Shown here: positions 26,953-38,023 of the stretch, piece after piece | How the letters are laid out: each line of letters begins with the position of its first letter | Position numbering within the stretch: the stretch's first letter is position 1 | From: Sanderia malayensis | Lineage: Eukaryota > Cnidaria > Scyphozoa > Semaeostomeae > Pelagiidae | Assembly: GCA_013076295.1 (NCBI GenBank) | Contig: RQOL01000863.1 | Coordinates: forward strand, 1,926,180 to 1,990,179 | Direction of reading: 5' to 3' | Length of the DNA stretch: 64,000 nucleotides | Notes under the pieces: model-generated | The model's database searches: none | Seen by the model: only the letters and a program-made list of their open reading frames with translations | Told to the model about the DNA's origin: nothing | Program-made: the position numbers and the translations under genes

Positions 26953-28330
26953 GGTTTATTAAAAATATTTTAGTCTATCAAACCAGTATATTATTATCCG
27001 CTGCTATAAATCATGTAAACAGACCATCATTATCTTCCTTCGTTTTCACTCTACCATCGTAAAAACATATTTAGGCCCAATCAGTGTCAACTAGAATCAA
27101 TCCATGTTCACGGCTGCGTTTCTGCATTTAATATCAGAGGAGTATACATGAATACAATTTACACAGGCTAAGCACAAAATACGAAGCCCATATGACTCCT
27201 TTTCATGATATACGATATAGTAAAACGCCGTTAATTTTATTATTATACTTCTGTATTCACAGCATTATGATTAGAACCAGCTCTGGCTTAATCGCGGTAT
27301 CTTCCTCAGATGTTGCACAGGCGATTGGCTGAAGAAGTTCTCTCCGCATGTTATTATTTGGTCTAGGCCAATCCACGTGCTCAATCGCCGTGACTCAGCT
27401 ACATGCAGCCTGCACTTACGACGAAACCTGTGCTCGACTGAATATGTTCAAACTTTTCGGAAACTTTCTCACTATTTTATAAATTAAAATTCGCGACTTT
27501 TATAAGTGAAACTGAAAAAACAAAACTGTAAATAAATGTATGATTCAAGAAGATATCGCGATATAATATTAAACACCTAAATTCGTTGCAATGTAGGGAT
27601 GATGTATTGCTTATAGACAATGACATGGTGGTATTAAAATATTATATTTTTAATTCAAATTACAATAAGTGTAATAACGATGAAATACATTAATTCAAGA
27701 TAAAATTTACCTAAAATCCAACTTATTGTGAGATTCAAACAAGAAACTATTAATTCATTAAATTCTTATTTATTTTGTGTAATGATAAAGCTGACAAAAA
27801 TAATGGGTTTTAAGAAACGAATAAATATGTGAATGAATGTATGGCACTTGCAAAGAGGAAATTTATAACGGCTTGTTGAGACACAACCAACGAATAACAA
27901 CCTTTGGGTTGAGTTTGGGCTCAGATTCCCAAACTGCAAAATTGTTTGGTCAAATATAAAGAATGGTGTTGGTATATTTTGTAGAAATACGGTATATTTT
28001 ATCACCTTTCAAGTCCCTGGTTTCACTTTGTTGGGCGTAGCAGAAAAGGTAAAGGAAACATATAAAATTATGAGGAGGGAAGATGTTCCCTTGTGCCAGA
28101 AAAGCATTTGTTGTATCCAATTGTTGATGTTATAAACCGATAACTAGGTACGATCTCTAGGATACGTTCCTTTGAAAATGAAGCAAATGAATCTCGATAT
28201 CGAACAACAGTTTGACTTTATTTCAATTTTTGCAAAGTTTGCAGTCCTCGCAAACACGGATAAACTGATCTCAACCAACCTCTGAATAGTGCGGTATTTT
28301 GGTATGGATAGGCAATGTGATGTGTCATGT
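26953..28330. other. Spacer between liprin-alpha and FBXO47
   Basis: This 1.4 kb stretch should contain the liprin-alpha promoter and the FBXO47 3' untranslated region. No gene, tRNA or repeat could be supported. It is strongly AT-rich between about 27480 and 27760. Confidence 0.55.
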
Positions 28331-31300
28331 TCAACCACTTGTCCTTGCCACTTTCCGAAGCAATGTCATTGTCAAAGACATGAGTGTATGAAGACGATCT
28401 TCAGCGCAATCTTGACCTTCTTCTCTCTGCGAGTCTATAAAAAACCGATAATTAACTATTCATGTAGCTCATATTTCACCATTGCTCCATTTGTGCAACA
28501 AAACCTTCAATTCAAACCTGGCTGGCGAACATTGTTCATCGTGTGAACTTGTAAAATACCCTTCAAGTAGCTTGAAGACTGAGTACAGTAGTGTTAGAGA
28601 AAGCCCCCCTGTCCTTTAAGCCCCTTCAAATAAGAGTCCCTAATTTCAGCAAATAAATTAACACACATTTTATTAAACGCCCAGTCTAAAACAACATATA
28701 TCTTATTATAGACCGGGCGTTTGCTCAAAGCAATAAGGAAAGGATAAATTTCCAAGTACTGTTCATTCTTGCCTGAAATACTATTAGGAAATAAGAGAAG
28801 ATTTTGTAATCTTTTCCTTTAGACTTCTTAAATCTCTTATTCTATCTCCCTAAGATAGGATCGTGTTTGGCCATTGTTGGTTGGACAATTAATAAAGCCC
28901 TGACAAATTAAAGAAGAATTTAAACGATCCTATTTGTAATATAGAAAAGTAATCGTACGATATTTGATTCAGGAGTTGGCCAATATCATATGTCGTATTG
29001 TAACCTTCACAAATAACTGAATAATATTTCTTCCCAGCCTTGCTTGAATTAATAAGAAATGTTTCAAAACTTCAGAGTTTGAAATTTTCGAAATTCCTCA
29101 GCGAAATTTCTGAGCCTCAATGGGTTCGATTATGAAATGTGTAATACCAAAATAACGTAACATGGTAACATAAATAAATAGCCTGAAAACATAGATGGCA
29201 TAGGAGAACCTTATTAAGAGGTTCTCTTTTGTTCTCTTGGTAATTACCTGATGCGTATTGGAAGTCCTCTAAAGCATCTAGAGTTGCTTCTTCCCAAAAC
29301 TGCAACATCTGGTTCAGCATCTCATGAAATATCTTCTCACTTTTGATCAGATTTGACAAATGTTTGACAACAGCCAGGAACCAGTCAAATTGCCCAATTC
29401 CTGATTTTCGATTCACAGAAAATACTTTCTAAAATAAAACAGACATCAACATGTTATAACAACACTGGCTTTAATTGGAAATGGGAGCCTATTCGAAAAG
29501 GTACAGTAGGGGACATTCAATGATCAATGATCAGACCAATATAAAGTAATGTCATGATACACCAAGCTTAACTTATAATTTCTTCATCGTCGAGCAAGCT
29601 AAGGTTAGGAGTAATGTAGTATAGAAAGCACAGATGATACCAAAGGCTTTACATTACTCAACAATCTGTTACCTGCCAGAGATGATAGAGTAGGTATGAC
29701 AGCTCTCTTATCCTACCATTGATAGCTTTATTGCCAAGAACCTCACAGCAAAACCTTTCCCCGCTTTGAGATAGCAACGAGGCTACGTTCTCTATCTCCC
29801 AATCAGTCGGTACAGCTAGAAGACAAACCATCAAATATCATAACGTTGCTTTTATTATACCAATGCTTAAAATATACATACATATATTGCCTATAGCATT
29901 ATTAACGAGTGCTAAATGCAGATCCTCCACTCTGAGAGCTATAAGCCAAGCACTGTGTTATATAGAGGTGAAAAGTTGGGGAGGGCCATAAAACGGGGCA
30001 TCAAGCTAAAGAATGCCATGCAAATACCAACCATACCTAGCATTATAGTTATACACAAAATACTATGTTAAATAGAGGCATGAAGCAGAAGAATCCTACA
30101 GCTTGCATTATAGCATTACAATAAATACAGTGTTACACACAGGTATGAAGTTGCAGTACTTACCTGTGAGCTCTTCGAATAAACTGACAGCATCGTCAGC
30201 ATTCCAGAAGCCAGACGTATCATTAAGTAATACTTTAAATACTTGTCCCAATTCTGAATACATCGGTGACGAATGATTGTCAGTAACCAAACTCATTACG
30301 TCCCATTCTAACTCCTCTGTAAAAGATCAAATTAATATTCCAACTAGTTTAGGATTATTGGGGTTTTCATGACATATTATTGCAATTAGAATGACAAATA
30401 GACTTTACATTGCTTAACGGATTCTTCGTTCTTTAAAGAGAAAACCTACAGGGACCGCAACACTACCTTTTGTATCGAAAAGAGTCCATATAGAACATGA
30501 ATACAGTGGCATCAAAATTAAATAGGTCATATATTATTATACTCAGTTCAGGAAAGGTGTCTGTATACTATGAAGACATGATATGATAGATGAATAAACA
30601 TAGCCTAACTAATAGCAATGCTGCCATGTTAATTGTAATGTGCGTGACTTACCACTATCTTCGTTCATTGGGCCATACAGTACGAATAGTATTTTTGCTT
30701 GAAGGCACATGGGCCATGCTTTAAGTATCTGGGCCAGCCAGAAGGATAGGTCGGCTTGCTCAGATTTATTCAGGAAGATCTCACGACAAAATATTCGTAT
30801 GTATCTGCAAAAGAAAAGCCAAAGATGTTAATGAAATAGACTTGTAAAGTCTTTAGTAGAGTCGCGAGTCCTTACTTTTTATTCTCTTCAATATTATACT
30901 ATGTATTTAATAGCATTTCGTCAGAGGCCTAGGTCTAGTCTTGCTAGATAAGAAAGAAATAACCAACTACATTATTGATATGGCATGCTCTTTCGATAAA
31001 AAGGAAAAAGTAAAGTTTGAGCACTATATAGACTTAAAATATGAGCTCCCAAAGGCTTGGAATATGGAAGTAACAAAAGTGTACAGCATAAGTACCAATT
31101 ATCATTGACGTTTTAGGGATAGCAACGAAGAGTGCTATCAAATATCTTGACAAGATTTTTACTCGAAACCAGGACTAGAGCCTCTGCAGAAAGCTTTTTT
31201 GTTGGAAACTGCCAGAAAATTAGAATAGTAATGGATTATAACAGAAAAAATAACCTCTCGAAGCCAGGATGGCTGCCAGGTGATGATTTGAGGACTTGCT

Positions 31301-32453
31301 TGATCCGTTCTTCAAGAAGAGATGCTCCTAATAAAAGAAAATAATAAAAACAACTTAATATTAAATGCAGAAGCTCTTAGCTAAGTGTCTTAAAGCTCCA
31401 TTTAACTGTTAACATGATCTTATTTCTTAAAATTTTAAAACAATATAGGATTCTATATACTATCCTTAGCATGGGAATCGAAAGCAAGGAACCTTAATAG
31501 AGAAATTACTAATTAAACATTAGTCTATTGAGAACGGTCTTTTATGGCAATTCAAATTTACATTTACTATGATTCGACAGCAAAGACATTCCTTACTCTT
31601 AAAAGAAAAAAATTATTGCTAATTTACTTTTAATTGCTACAAACATAGTTAATAGAAATAATTGACTATGCTACAAACTACCTTTAATTGCTGTAAATGC
31701 CTTGGACTTTTCTTCAAACTCCCAGCCAGCTAAAAACGCGTGCAAAAATTCTCCGTAACAGCTGTATGCCAAATCGCTCCCCAAATCATTACATATTTGA
31801 ATATGTGACTCTCGCAGCTACAAAAAGTTGAATATATAAAGCAGAACATATAAAAGTATTCTATTATATTAAAATTGATATTACAGAAGTATAAGGAAAT
31901 GAAGGAAAAATTTTCGAAACCTTGTCTAAGACTTGTCCAACTTTTTTGAGCCTTTCTTTTGTCGAGAATAGGCAGGAGGATCTCTTGACAAAATAGCCTA
32001 ATAAAAAAATAAAAATATGCTTAAAATTAAAAATGCTGTTTTAATTTTCTATTCATCAAAATTTTAAGATAGAGGGGTCTTAAAAGTAAAGAGCATAATA
32101 TTTTCCTCACCCAAATTTTTGTAATGGTTGTGGTATTTCTGTGATACTGTTAACAGTCTTTTTTGGTTTTGAAATTTTGGAACTATATTTTCTGACGCCT
32201 GTGAGCTGTAAATATAAGTGACAACCATGTTTCGTAGCTTTCTCGAAGTTATACTCAGCATTCCCAAAGCTCGCAAAGTTGTACAGCTGAATAAATAATG
32301 ACAAACTTCCAGAGGAAGGAATTCAAAAACTCCACCAGGACATGAACTCATCAAAATAACATCGCTTTCTTCTGTCTTTCGTTTGGTCTTCGCATTTCTC
32401 TGAAATAAATATCGCCGCTTTCTAGTTTTCATATGCTGCAAAATTGTTGACAT
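28331..32453 (-). CDS. FBXO47: F-box only protein 47
   Basis: Nine coding exons: 32111-32453, 31921-31997, 31682-31817, 31255-31327, 30653-30804, 30164-30316, 29673-29815, 29248-29428, 28331-28434. Splice phases agree throughout and give 453 residues, against 452 in human FBXO47. Seen: a basic N-terminus, an F-box at about residues 42-81 (FLPLEVCHYL, LGMLSITSRKL), HYKNLG, STKERLKKVGQVL, FCREIFLN, FWLAQILKAWPMC and NKAINGRIREL, all recognisable FBXO47 blocks. F-box proteins recruit substrates to SCF ubiquitin ligases; FBXO47 in mammals is needed for meiotic synapsis. The Met codon at 32453 was chosen because it gives the family length. A probable untranslated first exon ends at 32591 (donor GTGAGT) and splices to 32491. 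Neighbours are liprin-alpha downstream and PTDSS2 upstream, same strand. Confidence 0.93.
28675..28722. repeat. Inverted repeat in the last FBXO47 intron
   Basis: 'aaacgcccagtcta' at the left is matched by the inverse complement of 'tagaccgggcgttt' at the right with one mismatch, around a 20-base AT-rich spacer. It may be the end of a decayed element; the 28610-28665 sequence ('aagcccccctgtcc', 'aagccccttcaaataag') resembles family A wording. Confidence 0.6.
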
Positions 32454-33167
32454 TTGTTTATCTTCTCGGGTGAAACTGAAGAACAACGTTCCTAAATGAA
32501 ATAATGAATAATTATAATACAATTTATTATATCTTAGAGTCGGAAAATGAATATCGAAAGTTCGCAGCTAGAAACGGCCTATTAACTCACCAGAAAATTG
32601 TGTTCTTTCAAAATTAGAATGACAACAAGTTTCAGAACTCGCGACCCTGAAAACTCTACAAAGTACCTGAAACTCGATAAGCTGAGAATAAATAAATAAA
32701 GTATTCTTCGAAGTTTAATAATTTTACACCTCAATATGAATTACTAACGCAAATAAAAGTTGAAAGAAAAATTTTCGTATCAGCTGATTTTAATGATTGC
32801 GCCAGAAAATATTTTGACTTTGGCGGGAAAATCCAATGGAGTCGATCCAGGCCTTTCCTGAGATCAAAATAACTTCAAGCCAGTTTGGCCTGGATTTGAA
32901 ATAAAAATATCCAGAAATAATCCAGGTAAGAAATAATTGTATGTGTGAATTCACTCGAATAATTGGTGCTGTTGTATATAAATACTGTACTGTAATACAT
33001 TATATATTCCCAAATGCATTTTATGGTTCCTTGCTTATATATGAAGTTGAGTTGGTGCGACAATGTATCAATATCCAAATATAATAACAAACTGTTAAAA
33101 ACTCCCCTCAAATTTCTAGACGAATCAACCACTACAGCATAATCAAAATGCTCTCTATTTAAACACC
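32454..33167. other. Short spacer between FBXO47 and PTDSS2
   Basis: Only 714 bases separate the FBXO47 start codon from the PTDSS2 stop codon on the same strand. It must hold the FBXO47 promoter, its probable 5' untranslated exon (ending at 32591) and the PTDSS2 3' untranslated region. No separate gene is seen. Confidence 0.65.
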
Positions 33168-36100
33168 TTATTTTTGCTTCTTTATATAAATATCTGAATC
33201 GGTAGATGTTTTTCTTCTGATACAAGAAGGTAAGAATTGCCAGACGGTGTAAGCAACAACTCCGAAAGATAACAAAGCCCAGAATATCGAAATATGAGTT
33301 GGAGGTGGTTGCTTAATCGTCTCCCAACCGAATTTCAGGCTTATCAACGTCTCCGTAATTATTATGGCTGCCAGTATCCACGACTGTTGACCGAACCTTT
33401 TGCAAATTCTAAGAAATAGAATATGGTTAGAATATAGCTTGAATTCACGCTATTAAAAGACAAGATGAAATAGAAGGGAAATAATAAGGACTCACGGATC
33501 ATCCATGTATTGGTAAACCTCTTTGACTGCAACAGTTCCAGCAAAACCAAACAAAAATAAACGAGCAAGTATCATCCAATGTTCGGGGTAAATCGACAAG
33601 ACGAATTTCATGTAGAAACAATTCAACTCGGCCAATGAAAACTAGAATCAAACAGAGCAGAGAAATGTTGTTGAATAACTGATACCAACGCCCCGTTTAT
33701 GCTTCCTGCTAATACTACAAAATTAATATGAATGTCAAGTAAAGACGGGGGTAATCAAACTCGATAATTTCGCATGGTTACCATTTTAAAGAAGCAAGCA
33801 CAATTGAACCCCTGGCAATATCTAACTCTATACTGCTAATAAATAAATCTGATTAAAAATCCGGGGGAAGCAGAGACATAATCGTCCATAAATATATTAT
33901 TTCCATACCATTATAGTGATGCCAATGGTTGCAAGCCATCTTTTGAGCGATGTTGTTGCTTCCCATTCAAAATTTTCCCAACGATAAGGTGTAAACTGTT
34001 CTGCTGCTCGCTTCAGTTTGCCACTGTACGTTGGGATTTGCCACAGGTTTCTCCAGTTGTATTCCTGAAAAAACAACAACACTGTTTTGTTCTGCAAGAC
34101 CACACACATCTTTTAGACTCTTAAACTCGTTAAATCATATCATAAATCCTAGATTGTGTTAGCTCTCTTAATTCTATGATTGAATAGGATAGGTCTGGAT
34201 AGTTCTGTATTGAATTGAATTGCTGGATCCTCGCTCGAAATAGCTTCGATCGGCGAAAGTGCAAAACCCCCTGGAAAACTGTCTTTTTCTCTCACATAGC
34301 AATTAACTGAATTCAACCTTCAGGGGAGACACATACCTTGATCTGGAAGTATTCACACGTTTTCATTCCTAAATAAATGCCAATTCCGTTGCACAGAGCA
34401 GCATCCATTATCCACTGAAAAATAAACAGAAGTATTTATAATACGCATGCGTATTGGACTCATGCCCACAATTGGAAAGACTGTGCACACGATTCCAGAT
34501 AAATATTTTTACGTATCTATATTTATCGGTGGCGAGTGTCCAGGCAGATGTCACTGGATATATATGAACAGACCGGCACTGTTGGCGCTCGTTACCCCGG
34601 TATATCAACAGAGTTAGTAGTTGAGTACGATACGCGGATGGTTTTTCGGCGTTTCTGTCGGAAAATCATTCTCTCGGAAAGACGAAAAGTCCCGGTACGC
34701 CGGGGATCTACTTTCTCTTGTAGATCCTCGGCGTACCGGCCCTCATTTAATTTCAACTCCTCTTCAACTCAACTTCAAGTGGAGCTCGGTGGAATCGATC
34801 CGCGACTCCACGAGTGGCAAGCACAAGTGCCAACCACTACGCCACAAGAGCTGAACTAACAAGACAGTAAACAAAACAGCTTCTATTGTGGATTTACATA
34901 AGATTTGATAAAGAGTCAGTTTGATATTAAAGATCAAGACATATGCGTAAAGGCAATCAGAGGAATAACAAAAATGGGTCAGTTGAATTTCAAACTTACA
35001 TGGTCCCACCAGCATTCATGGAAATTTGCAAGCTGGTGCTCCAGTGAGTATTCATAAATCTCAAATAATATGCTGACGGTGTTCGTAAACCAGAAATCTC
35101 GAAGAATTAGAGCCTTTGCCCACCAACCAAAAAGATGTGCAGGTACAAAACAATCAAACTTGCTCTAAAACAAATGAAAAATTTACTTTAAAGTTATAAC
35201 TTTTCCAATATACACTATAAAATATGTAAAGAATGTATAAAGAAAATTATCTTGCTTTCCGTTGCGTGGTTAGCTAAATATTTTTAGCATATATGTAAAC
35301 TCCATTAACCCACAGGGGAATAATGAACAGGGGAGCTTAATAGAAGGGGGCTTCATAGAAGTGGGGCATAATAGGGCTTCTCCAGTAACCAATAATGGAT
35401 AAAATTCTTTCAATAAACAATAGAAGAAAAATAAAGAAAATAAAGTGCTTTTTAGCCTTGGAGCTTGGGTATGCCACATTGACAAGAAATTGAAAAAGAA
35501 AATAATTTTGTAATAAAATAATACCTTGATGTTATGGAACGGATCTTCTTTATTATCAGGATCATAGAAAGTGCAGTTGCCAGCATAATCAACCTCAGGA
35601 AGGGGCTTGCCAAGAGATTCGTCAAAATATACCATCCACTTGCGTGCATCAGCATTATTCTAGAAGGGAAGGCGTGATTATTGGCACTTTTAAGCAGTTA
35701 CTGGCAAGCATAATGCTTGTTGATTAGTCATGGAATCAGTTCAAGGAGTTTGGTGATGAAAGAATTTAAATTTCATATAACCTGGAATAGTATGAATATC
35801 ATGAGCAGCTCGTAAACTACACTGGAACAAAGTATGAATCTCCAGAACACTGTATAGACAAAGAAAAAATATGAATACATATCAATTATTACTTGATTAA
35901 CATGTTTAGATTACAGCCATTTTTTATAAGAAACCACTTATAAGAAACAGCAGGGCTATGTTTTCAAAACTTAGGAAACTTTGGTAGAAGATTTTGTGTG
36001 ACTAAAAAACGTGAAGAACTTTTCATGTTGTCTTGTGTATTTAGTTTTGTTTTTTTGTTCCTAGTTACATTTTAAAAGATATCAACTGGATTTGAATAGA

Positions 36101-36867
36101 TTACCTGGATGGGGCCGAACAAATGGACCATCCCTAGCTTGGGTTATTCCAAATGCCAGAAATACTGCAATACAAGCCATAAGCCCTCTAAAAGAAATAA
36201 AGAAAGTTATAATCAATGGCACTCATTTGGGGGAGGGGGGCAGGGGGTGTAGTCACTCCCTTTTTCAATATTTTTAAGAACAATAGTCTTTTGTTATGAA
36301 ACAATGGACAAATAAGGTGATGTCATATTGTCAAAACTATAGGGTTGTCCTCCAATATTTGACCCAGTGTCCACCGTTGGTTAATGTCAATTTGAAGATA
36401 ATACTTTCCCATGCATAGCTGGGTTAATCTCTTGTCTGGTTCTGAGCAGCTCTAACCACAAAAATGTTGCATAATTTAACATTAGACTCTCCTACCTTTT
36501 CGCATTATATGCAGGGTTGTACACAGGCTCTTCGAACAATGCAACATAGCAAAGCACAATAATAACCAAAAATAGTACAGTAACTGTATGGGCTCTCCTA
36601 AAAATAGAGCAGTAATAAGTAGTAACAATCAACTCGCCATTACATTATAAAAAATCGAAAATATTAGGAATAATAACAATAAATGTCGTGAAAATGGTTG
36701 GTTTACCAGAAAAATGATGGATGTTCATCTTCATTGTGATTCCATTGAACTAAATCGTGTAGATAGGGTGTTGATGCATGGCCATTCTGGGGCATATTTT
36801 TGTTGAATTTGCAGGGTTTTTCTTCTTCAACACCATCACATGTCTGAGCATCTCTCAAATCCTTCAT
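33168..36867 (-). CDS. PTDSS2: Phosphatidylserine synthase 2
   Basis: Ten exons: 36707-36867, 36496-36597, 36105-36187, 35782-35849, 35525-35659, 35000-35164, 34337-34414, 33909-34064, 33496-33641, 33168-33408. Frame is continuous for 444 residues (human PTDSS2 487, PTDSS1 473). Known role: base exchange at ER and mitochondria-associated membranes, swapping the head group of phosphatidylethanolamine for serine. Seen: [61 protein letters not shown] (residues 225-242), [14 protein letters not shown] and [12 protein letters not shown], with several membrane segments from residue 55 onward. FYDPDN and the EDPFHNI block after it match PTDSS2 rather than PTDSS1. The start at 36867 gives a short cytosolic head; a splice acceptor lies a few bases before it (CTTCTAG at about 36879), so a 5' untranslated exon is likely. 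Confidence 0.95.
34545..34855 (-). mobile_element. Candidate tRNA-derived SINE in a PTDSS2 intron
   Basis: On the minus strand, 34852-34781 reads as a tRNA-like head: A box TGGCGTAGTGG (34844-34834), B box GGATCGATTCC (34801-34791), and outer bases AGCTC/GAGCT that can pair as an acceptor stem. A body follows with a near-perfect hairpin (34692-34739), running to about 34545. The boundaries of the body are estimates. It lies in the intron between exons 6 and 7 and explains the plus-strand open frame there. An isolated tRNA pseudogene is the alternative. Confidence 0.6.
34692..34739. repeat. 20-bp inverted repeat, 19 of 20 paired, 8-base loop
   Basis: Left arm CCGGTACGCCGGGGATCTAC (34692-34711) and right arm 34720-34739 pair at 19 of 20 positions; the exception can be a G-U pair in RNA. 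It lies within the candidate SINE. Confidence 0.9.
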
Positions 36868-36884
36868 TCTGTAATTCTGCTAGA

Positions 36885-36987
36885 AGTTCGTAATTAATCA
36901 TATTGACTTGACCAAGTTCGTAATTAATCATATTGACTTGACCAAGTTCGTAATTAATCATATTGACTTGACCAAGTTCGGAATTAA
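36885..36987. repeat. 30-bp tandem repeat, about 3.4 identical copies, just above the PTDSS2 start
   Basis: Three perfect copies of a 30-base unit containing 'ttaatcatattgacttgacc', plus a partial one, end 18 bases from the PTDSS2 ATG. Perfect identity suggests a recent expansion. The array lies directly next to a candidate splice acceptor. Confidence 0.9.
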
Positions 36988-38023
36988 CAAAATCGTGCAG
37001 AAAGGGATTAGGCCAAGAGCCCCCTACTAAGCATTAAATTGTGCAAGATACAAATATATTAATTAAAATTTCAAGCAATTTTGCAATACATATTATGAAA
37101 AAACTTACTTTACCTTTTTAATTTTGGTACAAAAGACGAAAGCTTGAAGCAAATGCAAAGCATGACAAAAAGGAAGTGTTCAGTGTTCACTTTGTTTGCT
37201 GCAGCTCCTGAAGAGGAACAATGAATGAAACCAACCACGAGGTTTGTGGAAAGGTGGGAGAAACAACAGGCAACAAAATATTTTCACGTGTCTTCAGTGT
37301 ATCCTCCACTGTCTCAAGAGACAGTCCTATACAAAATAAACACAATTTTTTTGGTAAGATGTTCACAAGAGTCTATTGGATAAAACAACATTGTTTTAGA
37401 GAATGTGTGGGTTCCAGGAGAGTGAGCAGATAAAGCAATTTGCGGACAGATGGCATTTCATCTTAATTTTCCGAATGTCCCGGGAACTTTTGTAACTTGG
37501 TGTAGGTGCAAGACCGGACAAGAAAGCAAGAATTTTTATCTCAGTTAGTGCATCAATCTCTGTAGTGGGTGAATGTGTACCAAAACAGCTGCTAATGAGG
37601 TGCGCTTTAAATCTCAGAGAGTTTCATTACAGTAAAAGTCATTTTTCACACTCACTCTAGTTATGCATGCATAAATTAACCTAATCTAACATCTAATGAG
37701 GCTAACCCAACTCATAATACAATTTCCTGCTATACTAAAATATAAGCAAAAATATCCACTCTCCCAAACTGAAATTATAAAATAAATAAAATCAACTAAA
37801 ATATACATTTACTAAACAATGGAAATGAAAAATAACAATTGGCAAAACTCTACAAGAATAATTCTGCCAGTAAAGACAACTAAACGGACCCACCAGGGGC
37901 AAAAGATATCAATAAACCTCGCTTGACCTATTATTTTAAAAGAAAGGGTCGGTTAGCATCAGAAGAAATATAATGGTATACATATTTCACAATGTCTTCG
38001 ATTAATAGTTCGTAATTGACCTA
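36988..38023. other. Spacer between PTDSS2 and MADD
   Basis: About 1 kb with no supported gene. It should contain the PTDSS2 promoter and the MADD 3' untranslated region. The 70-codon frame at 37221-37433 (+) shows no recognisable domain. Confidence 0.55.

Noticed and set aside
34536..34859. 107-codon plus-strand frame
   Set aside because: It runs through a SINE-like repeat and its hairpin and has no domain; the strand is opposite to the surrounding gene.
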